The notes under the pieces are model-generated. The model saw nothing but the letters and a program-made list of their open reading frames with translations. It was not told the DNA's origin and ran no database searches. Shown piece after piece: positions 16,715 through 21,845 of a DNA stretch of 28,737 nucleotides. Every line of letters starts with the position of its first letter. Within the stretch, counting starts at the first letter, position 1. Source of the DNA: a virus. Both the position numbers and the translations under genes were made by a program. The stretch lies in the IMG/VR virus record IMGVR_UViG_3300008050_007538, positions 1 to 28,737 of that record, one strand, 5' to 3'.

Positions 16715-17965
16715 TCACAGGGTCTCGCATGTCCACCGAGTCTTGCCCGAATGGAAGCGTGCTAGTGTCTCATTGAGAGAATCGTGCCAGTCGTCAATGG
16801 TCTTCTGTAGTGTAAACTCAGACATGACGTAGTCACGTGCCTTTTGACCTAGTGCCTTGCGAGCATCAGGTCCCATCTCATACATCGTCAGGTATGCTTG
16901 TGCGATAGTCTCGATGGAGACGTAATCTTCGTAGATGTACGGAACTTGCTGACTTCCTACGATTGTCTGTAGCTCAACGTCAAGGCCGATTCCATTCTCA
17001 GTCCCGTCACGATGATCAACAACTTGACGAGTCATACCGCCGGTCTTGGTGCAGACAATAGGAACACCACACTGCATCGCTTCAAGCGTTCCCAGGCCGA
17101 AACCCTCAGCGAAGCTGATGTTTGTGTAAATGTCGGCCAGATTATGGAGAACATTGATCTGTTCGAACTGGAGCCTGTCACGTGAGAAGTAGACATTGTT
17201 GATGATGCCCAGGTTCTCAGTCGTGACAAAAAGGTTGGGCCCTTCTCTATCGAGTGGATCTGTGTGCATCAGAAGTGTTGCCTTCTGATGGCCATGCTTC
17301 TCCTCTAGAAGCTCCAGGAACCTTGCCCAAGCCGCTAGCAGATCATTGGGCCGCTTTCGCTTCGCGTTCCGGTTGATCCAAAAAGCAACGAAATGATCTT
17401 CGCGCTCGGCTCCAAGGACTGCTCGTCGCTGTCGCTTAATCTCTTCGTCAGGAAGCGGAAAATAGATCTCTGAGGGCAATGCGTGCGGGATGAACCGCGT
17501 CTTTTCGGGAAAGCCCTCTGAGCACATCTCGTATGTGAGATGCGAATGACAATTGATTGCGTCAGTCGATTCGTAAAGTGGGTAGTTGTACTTGGGAATC
17601 GGGTAGTTGTCCCAAACGTGCCACCAAACGATAGGACAAACCTGGTGGACTTCATCTTCCATCTCAAACAGCCAGATGAAGAACCGCGGATCTGTGAAAA
17701 TGAACAATACATCGGGCTTCTCTTGAGCGAGAAGCATTCGCATCATGTCACGATTCCCAAACCCGTCAATGGGCTTGATGATAAAGTCTGGATTGACCTG
17801 GACGACGTTATAGTCCGCGTGCTTGATGGCAGCACCAAGTTGACGGACTGTCCACTCTCCCTTCTCAATCAAACCGTTGATCAAGTGTCTCGACTGGACC
17901 CCCACTCCCGATGTGGAAAGTGCGTGGTCGGAGATCATCAAGATCTTCTTCTTAGCGTCTGGCAT
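16715..17965 (-). CDS. GT-B fold glycosyltransferase, GT4-like (416 aa)
   Basis: ATG (17965-17963), with AGGGA a few bases before it. The N-terminal domain begins KKKILMISDHALSTSGVGVQ (residues 5-24), a typical nucleotide-independent acceptor-domain start with a flexible Gly-rich loop. The C-terminal domain carries FAEGFGLGTLEAMQCGVPIV (285-304), containing the E-x7-E pair E287 and E295 that marks GT4 enzymes. A WWHVWDNYP segment near residue 115 lines the presumed active cleft. The product should transfer a sugar from a nucleotide donor to an unknown acceptor in the cytoplasm. It is the first gene after the PD-(D/E)XK nuclease, separated by a 67-base spacer with nested inverted repeats that could partly cover its ribosome-binding site. 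Confidence 0.88.
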   Translation of the reverse strand: MPDAKKKILMISDHALSTSGVGVQSRHLINGLIEKGEWTVRQLGAAIKHADYNVVQVNPDFIIKPIDGFGNRDMMRMLLAQEKPDVLFIFTDPRFFIWLFEMEDEVHQVCPIVWWHVWDNYPIPKYNYPLYESTDAINCHSHLTYEMCSEGFPEKTRFIPHALPSEIYFPLPDEEIKRQRRAVLGAEREDHFVAFWINRNAKRKRPNDLLAAWARFLELLEEKHGHQKATLLMHTDPLDREGPNLFVTTENLGIINNVYFSRDRLQFEQINVLHNLADIYTNISFAEGFGLGTLEAMQCGVPIVCTKTGGMTRQVVDHRDGTENGIGLDVELQTIVGSQQVPYIYEDYVSIETIAQAYLTMYEMGPDARKALGQKARDYVMSEFTLQKTIDDWHDSLNETLARFHSGKTRWTCETL

Positions 17966-18032
17966 TCACGTCCCTACGGGTTGCAGTGTCTCTTAGTTTC
18001 ATCTTACTCGACACCGGGTGGACGTTAATGTG
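17966..18032 (-). promoter_or_regulatory. Intergenic spacer with nested inverted repeats over a ribosome-binding site
   Basis: Read on the minus strand, the spacer carries ACGTCC near its start and GGGACGT at its end, immediately before the glycosyltransferase ATG, and between them GTGTC and GACAC. The outer pair can fold so that the AGGGA ribosome-binding site lies in the stem. The inner pair is short with a long loop. No U-tract follows, so this is not a canonical terminator. I see no convincing promoter. Folding is predicted by eye and unproven. Confidence 0.3.
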
Positions 18033-18890
18033 TCAGAGATTAAGCTTGCACTTGTCAGTTCCCTTGAACTCGCAGAAGGTGCACTCATAGCGATTCTTGA
18101 GTGTTCTCTCTGACTCGACCATCTTAATCATGCTGCGCAGCCACTTGAGAGCACGAGCAACTGTCTTAGGGCCGGCGGAGACTGTAAAGAGACCAATTCT
18201 GCTTGTCTTCTTTTTAACGTCACGCCTGAGAATGACGTAGCCGCATCGAGCATCTCGAAGCGGAATGTTGTTCTTCGTGGTCCAGAAATGCTTGTAGAGC
18301 ACAACCTGCATTGTCATGAAGAAGTCGGTGCGCTTTCGCTTATCCCAGCCTCGAGCGCCTGAGGTCTTCCAGTCAAGGATCCAGTAGATGTACTTGCCCT
18401 TCTTGTTCTTGACCTTGATGATGGCGTCGATGTATCCTCTGAATCTGAGCGGGAGGCCATCCATCTCTTCATTCAGCTCGGCTTCGGCTTCTACGAACTC
18501 CCATCCCGGGAATTCATTGTCGAGCCAATCCGGAATGACTGCGAGGATTTCACGACAATTGTCGAGCCAGCTCTCTAGCTCAGGATCCGCGTAAGACGGC
18601 CAATCGTCGGGCCACTTAGAGTAGACTCTCTTCTTAAGAGTGACATCAGGGAATTGACGCTCCTCTTCGGGGATATCTGGATAACCTCTCTCGACCCAGA
18701 TGTCCTTGATTTTTTGGGCTGCGCCATCGACGTCCATCACCCCGGTGCGAAGATACCCTTCTGCAGTGTCGTGAATGATGGTTCCGAAGTCTGTATAGAT
18801 GGTGTCACCGAACTCTCGTAGATCAAGGACATAGAGAAGCCAATGTCTCCAGGAACACTTGGCCCATGTCTTGAGTTCAGAGAACGACAT
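18033..18890 (-). CDS. PD-(D/E)XK nuclease, RecB/Cas4-like with probable Fe-S cluster (285 aa)
   Basis: I chose ATG at 18890-18888 rather than the in-frame GTG at 18920: the GTG lies inside a predicted hairpin, while the ATG gives the usual family start MSFSELKTWAKC. Visible motifs are GTIIH (H40), GYIDAI (D155), the catalytic LDWKT (D173 and K175) and QVVLYK (Q195-x3-Y199), i.e. motif order H...D...DxK...QxxxY of RecB-family exonucleases. Four cysteines, C12 near the start and C270, C273, C281 at the end, are arranged as in Cas4/AddB enzymes whose 4Fe-4S cluster closes the nuclease domain. The protein probably degrades or processes DNA ends in recombination, replication or host DNA breakdown. 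A Cas4 role is not implied: there are no CRISPR genes here. Confidence 0.85.
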   Translation of the reverse strand: MSFSELKTWAKCSWRHWLLYVLDLREFGDTIYTDFGTIIHDTAEGYLRTGVMDVDGAAQKIKDIWVERGYPDIPEEERQFPDVTLKKRVYSKWPDDWPSYADPELESWLDNCREILAVIPDWLDNEFPGWEFVEAEAELNEEMDGLPLRFRGYIDAIIKVKNKKGKYIYWILDWKTSGARGWDKRKRTDFFMTMQVVLYKHFWTTKNNIPLRDARCGYVILRRDVKKKTSRIGLFTVSAGPKTVARALKWLRSMIKMVESERTLKNRYECTFCEFKGTDKCKLNL

Positions 18891-18918
18891 GTGTTCTCGA
18901 TTTGTCGGGTAAGTATTC

Positions 18919-18951
18919 ACATCAACATCATACAGCGTGATGTGTCGATGT
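18919..18951 (-). other. Intergenic hairpin before the nuclease gene
   Basis: On the transcribed strand ACATCGACACATCA is followed by a 7-base loop (CGCTGTA) and TGATGTTGATGT. The arms pair over 12 base pairs including one G-U, with a 2-base bulge (CA). It lies between the YkuD-like gene and the nuclease gene. There is no following U-run, so it is unlikely to be a simple terminator. It covers the alternative GTG start and so favours the downstream ATG. A role in mRNA processing or stability is possible but unproven. Confidence 0.5.
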
Positions 18952-18965
18952 TCTGCTTACTTTCG

Positions 18966-19583
18966 CTAGACTAAGTCGCTCTGCTTGAGAAGCGTGTAAG
19001 TGAAGCCATTTCCGTACTTCTTCGCTGAGTCTGCGCAGAGACCCATGAACTCGTCAAATTCGCCAGCATTCTTGAAGACCTGACATCCTGCGGACCACTT
19101 TCCGACAGACGAACTTTCGCCGCTCTTTCGCGAGCGGTGAATGTTGATGCCATAATAGCCTTCGTACTCGGTACCTTCTCCCCAATCAAGAACCAAATCC
19201 TTGTCCGCGTCACGCCAGACCTTTACTGCTCCCTTGTGCTGAACGAGCGCAGCATAGCCCTTATGCTTCCCGATCGTGTAAGTAGTGCGATACTGATCTG
19301 GTACAAGAATTGCAGTGCCAGTGACCTTCAGCGGGTTTCTGAGGTAGTAGCTGCCCGGATCAGTTGTGATCCGGTAGCTGTACACTTCCCATTCCTTACG
19401 AGTGTTTCGCTGCAGGACAAGGAGCATGTCGTCAAACTTACCGGGACGCGTGCTTGATCCGCGAACACCGACGATGTTCATGTTGGCGGGACGACCATCA
19501 TCAAAGAAAACGTAGTTCTTTGACTTTAGAGCAGCCTTAACTTGAGCGACTAGAATTTCGGCGTGAAGCCCGATGATCTTCAT
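18966..19583 (-). CDS. YkuD-like (L,D-transpeptidase-type) protein, putative (205 aa)
   Basis: ATG (19583-19581) with AGGAG at a good distance. The C-terminal half carries YGINIHR (H149), then 14 residues, then SAGCQVF (S164, C167). This matches the L,D-transpeptidase (YkuD) signature, in which a His is followed after about 14-17 residues by [S/T]xGC with the Cys as nucleophile. Such enzymes cross-link or edit peptidoglycan. There is no signal peptide or LysM domain. The N-terminal 90 residues (NYVFFDDGRPANMNIVGVRG, then WEVYSYRITTDPG) are family-like but unassigned. A phage could use it in cell-wall modification during entry or release, or the fold may have been reused in the virion. It lies between the split dehydrogenase and the nuclease. 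The usual final HGChN is SAGCQV here, so the fold is likely but activity is open. Confidence 0.65.
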   Translation of the reverse strand: MKIIGLHAEILVAQVKAALKSKNYVFFDDGRPANMNIVGVRGSSTRPGKFDDMLLVLQRNTRKEWEVYSYRITTDPGSYYLRNPLKVTGTAILVPDQYRTTYTIGKHKGYAALVQHKGAVKVWRDADKDLVLDWGEGTEYEGYYGINIHRSRKSGESSSVGKWSAGCQVFKNAGEFDEFMGLCADSAKKYGNGFTYTLLKQSDLV

Positions 19584-19595
19584 GGGTTCTCCTGT

Positions 19596-19630
19596 ATGCT
19601 CTAGTAACTATCTGCTTCAACTAGAAGCAT
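19596..19630 (-). other. Intergenic hairpin after the dehydrogenase C-terminal gene
   Basis: On the transcribed strand ATGCTTCTAGT and ACTAGAGCAT can pair over 10 base pairs with a single bulged T and a 14-base loop. A competing 6-bp stem, TGCTTC with GAAGCA around a 5-base loop, uses the same left arm. The structure begins at the TAA of the split-dehydrogenase C-gene and ends before the AGGAG of the YkuD-like gene. It has no U-tract. Alternative folding suggests possible regulation, but this is only visual. Confidence 0.45.
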
Positions 19631-19920
19631 TACTCGGCTGAGACTGCTCGACCGATTTGGCCCTCCCAATCACGATTATCACGGACTTCATCATTCTTGT
19701 CCCAAACGCCCTGCAGTACTATGGGTTCAACTCCCACTTGTCGAGCGACGAACATGATTGCATTGAGGTCTTTCGGAAAACAATTGTGATGAACAAGACC
19801 TGTTCCATCAATGACGAACAAATCATCGCCATAATCAGGCGATGATTTAAGATGGAGATTATAAACCTTTCCACTGAATGTCGTTTGATTGATTTTCTTG
19901 ATCTTCACTGTCCTAGTCAT
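19630..19920 (-). CDS. Split-intein C-half fused to C-extein of UDP-glucose-type dehydrogenase
   Basis: ATG (19920-19918) lies in the last codons of the endonuclease gene and has GGAG upstream at 8-base spacing, so it is translated on its own. Residues 1-46 are an intein C-terminal half: block F with KVYNLHLKSSPDYGDDLF and block G ending GLVHHN, where penultimate His45 and terminal Asn46 are the cyclisation residues. Residue 47 is the +1 Cys. Residues 47-96 are the C-extein, beginning CFPKDLNA, the active-site motif of UDP-glucose/GDP-mannose dehydrogenases (Cys260, with Lys and Asp of PKD, in Streptococcus pyogenes numbering). It ends DWEGQIGRAVSAE. The extein has no UDP-binding C-terminal domain. 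The codons are A/T-rich compared with neighbouring sugar genes. Function requires trans-splicing with the product of 20718-21845. Confidence 0.93.
   Translation of the reverse strand: MTRTVKIKKINQTTFSGKVYNLHLKSSPDYGDDLFVIDGTGLVHHNCFPKDLNAIMFVARQVGVEPIVLQGVWDKNDEVRDNRDWEGQIGRAVSAE
19783..19920 (-). other. Split-intein C-terminal fragment (IntC), 46 residues
   Basis: This is the coding stretch for IntC within the C-gene. It ends HHN followed by C-extein Cys, with His45 and Asn46. The length (46) is close to the 35-45 of known split-intein C-halves. Boundaries are read from the HHN|CFPKD junction at 19782/19783. Confidence 0.9.
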
Positions 19921-20686
19921 TCAAGATTCTCCGTTGTCTTAACTCATCACCAAAAATGATCCGGATTGTAATGTCTGGATGCTGCTCACGCAAGAGTTCA
20001 AACTTCTTTTTCTGTGACTTGAAATGATATCGATTCTTGATGTCAATATACATGTCCTCGTCGATCAAGTAAAAGTCTGGATAGTAGCTTCTCTCGTTTC
20101 CATCGATAATGTAGGGAATACGACCTCTATGTGCTACAAACCTAATCTCTTCGCGAATGAGATACTCAGCGTATGCCCTCTCCCATGTTCCCTGGACTTT
20201 GATTGATGTTCCATTAGGGTGCTCTAGGGTAAACCACTTGCATCGACCCACAGAAGCCCCGTCATACTTCCCTTCTTTCCAGGCCTTGCTCACAGCATCT
20301 GCTACTGCTTGTCTATTTTCGGGATTGCTAAAGTATTCTACTCTGGCTTTTGATACTCGCTGACGAGCTTCAGGTTGTTTCATCCCGTTTTTGTCGCCTC
20401 GATTGATTCCAGCCTTTGACAGCCTCTGCATATCGGCCCAGTCAGGATTTTCGTACTTCGCACTAATCGATTCTGACATTCGCTCTTTGTATGCAGATCT
20501 GTTATTCAAGATTTTTCGCCAACACTTCGGGCAATAATCTTTGTCGTAAAGAGGACTTGATTCCATTTTGATCTGAGACTGGTTGATTCTCGTGAATTTT
20601 GTCGAGCACTGATCGCAAATAAGATGAACAACAGATTTCGTTGTTACTCTGCCGTCTCGGCCCAATTTATCGTAGCTAATCTTCAT
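19913..20686 (-). CDS. Homing-endonuclease-like protein of the split-intein element (257 aa)
   Basis: I start at ATG 20686-20684; the preceding TTG is not needed and GGAATCTTG precedes the ATG. Residues 24-27 (CDQC) and 52-55 (CPKC) form a CxxC...CxxC zinc-ribbon. Residues about 65-145 carry Ser/Lys/Arg-rich short helices (MSESISAKYENPDW; KARVEYFSNPENRQAVADAV) like NUMOD-type DNA-binding repeats. Residues about 165-225 form the nuclease core: WERAYAEYL (E169), YYPDFYL (D204) and YIDIKNRY (D215, K217), a PD-(D/E)xK pattern related to very-short-patch-repair-like homing nucleases. It overlaps IntC by 8 bases. Sampled rows in the gene hold fewer G+C bases than neighbours (mostly 22-27 per 60, against 30-35). 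The gene probably spreads the split intein by cutting intein-less alleles; cleavage is not shown. Confidence 0.85.
   Translation of the reverse strand: MKISYDKLGRDGRVTTKSVVHLICDQCSTKFTRINQSQIKMESSPLYDKDYCPKCWRKILNNRSAYKERMSESISAKYENPDWADMQRLSKAGINRGDKNGMKQPEARQRVSKARVEYFSNPENRQAVADAVSKAWKEGKYDGASVGRCKWFTLEHPNGTSIKVQGTWERAYAEYLIREEIRFVAHRGRIPYIIDGNERSYYPDFYLIDEDMYIDIKNRYHFKSQKKKFELLREQHPDITIRIIFGDELRQRRILND
19921..19929 (-). repeat. Direct repeat copy 2, at the end of the endonuclease gene
   Basis: GAATCTTGA on the minus strand, immediately before the IntC ATG. An identical copy lies 765 bases away at the start of the endonuclease gene. It lies in the last codons of the endonuclease. Confidence 0.55.
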
Positions 20687-20694
20687 CAAGATTC
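20686..20694 (-). repeat. Direct repeat copy 1, at the start of the endonuclease gene
   Basis: GAATCTTGA on the minus strand, its last A being the A of the endonuclease ATG. It matches copy 2 exactly. Both copies sit between a GGA-type ribosome-binding site and a start codon, so shared function is an alternative to a shared origin. Confidence 0.55.
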
Positions 20695-20717
20695 CAGGGT
20701 CAGTGGTTCCTGATTAA

Positions 20718-21104
20718 CTATGGACCTGGGTCAAAAAACTCATCTGAGATATAGAGTTCGTCATCCATTGAGATGTCTTTTGCCATAACGATTGACATTT
20801 CTCCGTTTCTCTTGACGGGAAGAAGATGCTCTGGTGTACACTCGAAAGTTCGCTCTTTTCCGTGCGAGTCGAAAACGAACTCAATCATTGGGCCGTTGTA
20901 TTCTCGACATTCGACACCCTCTACAGCTTTGGAACCTCTACTAGAGAGAGTTGAATCGTAACTTCCCAGGTAGCCTGCCATGACGATACTTCCAGGGCTT
21001 TTGTACGATGCATGAATCTCAGCAGTTGTCCGAACATCCTTAATTGGAGACCAGGGCCCAGACAAGTCATCATCGACTTTGACAAGTCGATCTCCCTTGA
21101 CACA
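20718..21104 (-). other. Split-intein N-terminal fragment (IntN), 128 residues
   Basis: Coding stretch of the intein half including its stop. Block A starts at Cys248 and block B at CTPEH. At 128 residues it is longer than the roughly 88-105 of well-known split-intein N-halves, the extra length lying between A and B. Confidence 0.88.
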
Positions 21105-21845
21105 ATGACCACCGAAGCCGTAGCTTCCGTCGGGGCCTGGGACCGATAGATGCGTCTTTCCGATACGAGGATCATGGAGACCGTACTCGAGCACCTTATC
21201 GTAGTCGATGTCCAGACCGTTACAGATCTGGAACATCTCATTAGCGAAGCTCACCTTCGTGGCCAGTAGCGCATTGGTAAAGTACTTGACGGTCTCGGCG
21301 ATGGTAGACGATGTCTTAATGATCTTGACAGCTGGAAAGGCCTGCCGAAAGATATTCTTTACCGTCGTCGATGCTGGCCGAGGACCACCCACCACAATAC
21401 GAGTCTGATCTCGCATATCGTTCACCGGATTGGCTTCAGTGAGGAACTCGGGGTTAAAGACGATAGTAAGACCCGAGTCTCTATACTCAGCATTCCAAGA
21501 TTCTGTCGAGCCAGGTGGAATAGTTGACTTGACGACAGCGATTCGCTTGCCAGGCATACTAGCAAGCTCGTCAAGAACACCAGTAACAATGGAGAGATCA
21601 GCCTCTCCTGACTTGCGCATCGGAGTAGGAAGACAGACGAAGATAACCGGCACCGTGTTCTTTTCAGCTACACAGCCGACCATCTCTTCTAGCGATTCCC
21701 GAGGTAAAGTGTCAGGCACTGCTACCCCAGCTTTGTCGTAGGTGTACACCTTGAATCCCTGTTCGGCAAACACCTGGGCGAGGCTACCTCCTACGAATCC
21801 CTGTCCGACAACTCCGATGCTAGGCTTGTCATGTACTCGAGTCAT
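20718..21845 (-). CDS. N-terminal part of UDP-glucose-type dehydrogenase fused to split-intein N-half
   Basis: ATG (21845-21843) with AAGGA upstream. Residues 1-247 are the N-extein: the NAD-binding GVVGQGFVGG (11-20), VKSTIPPGST, NPEFLTEANP (131-140) and AETVKYFTN with K187 and N191, equivalent to the catalytic Lys204 and Asn208 of Streptococcus pyogenes UDP-glucose dehydrogenase. The extein stops at GFGGH. The intein then begins with Cys248 (CVKGDRLVKVDD, block A). Block B is FECTPEHLLPV (T337 and H340). The fragment ends with DISMDDELYIS and a TAG stop (IntN is 128 residues). The gene alone would give an inactive half enzyme that lacks the active-site Cys. It follows the carbamoyltransferase with a 17-base overlap. 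The mature enzyme would oxidise a nucleotide sugar (UDP-glucose or a relative) to its uronate. Confidence 0.93.
   Translation of the reverse strand: MTRVHDKPSIGVVGQGFVGGSLAQVFAEQGFKVYTYDKAGVAVPDTLPRESLEEMVGCVAEKNTVPVIFVCLPTPMRKSGEADLSIVTGVLDELASMPGKRIAVVKSTIPPGSTESWNAEYRDSGLTIVFNPEFLTEANPVNDMRDQTRIVVGGPRPASTTVKNIFRQAFPAVKIIKTSSTIAETVKYFTNALLATKVSFANEMFQICNGLDIDYDKVLEYGLHDPRIGKTHLSVPGPDGSYGFGGHCVKGDRLVKVDDDLSGPWSPIKDVRTTAEIHASYKSPGSIVMAGYLGSYDSTLSSRGSKAVEGVECREYNGPMIEFVFDSHGKERTFECTPEHLLPVKRNGEMSIVMAKDISMDDELYISDEFFDPGP

Larger units (their letters stand above)
19783..21104 (-). mobile_element. Fractured split-intein element: IntN, homing endonuclease, IntC
   Basis: The whole insertion is the DNA from the first intein Cys codon (21104-21102) to the last intein Asn codon (19785-19783). 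It splits a dehydrogenase gene at its active-site Cys. It carries IntN with a stop codon, a separate endonuclease gene and IntC with its own start. The arrangement is that of the 'fractured genes' reported from marine metagenomes (hosts such as gp41, NrdJ and IMPDH). A 9-base direct repeat flanks the endonuclease. Removal by trans-splicing restores a 297-residue enzyme. The protein-level evidence is strong; mobility is inferred. Confidence 0.88.

Noticed and set aside
17540-18028. Plus-strand open frame of 162 codons over the glycosyltransferase start region.
   Set aside because: It lies opposite a clear glycosyltransferase gene, has no family-like motif and no good ribosome-binding site; the minus-strand reading explains the region.
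18033-18890. Cas4-like nuclease as evidence of a CRISPR system.
   Set aside because: No repeat array or cas genes are seen; such nucleases are common in phages without CRISPR.
18919-18951. Rho-independent terminator.
   Set aside because: The stem is A/T-rich and has no U-tract after it, and the genes on both sides are co-directional and closely spaced.
19913-20686. Reading the endonuclease as a restriction enzyme or Vsr repair gene unrelated to the intein.
   Set aside because: It overlaps the IntC start and lies precisely between IntN and IntC, with no methyltransferase partner near it.
19630-21845. Group I intron or simple frameshift as the cause of the interrupted dehydrogenase.
   Set aside because: Both halves carry in-frame coding extensions with intein blocks A/B and F/G, exact extein junctions and separate translation starts; an intron or pseudogene would not show these.
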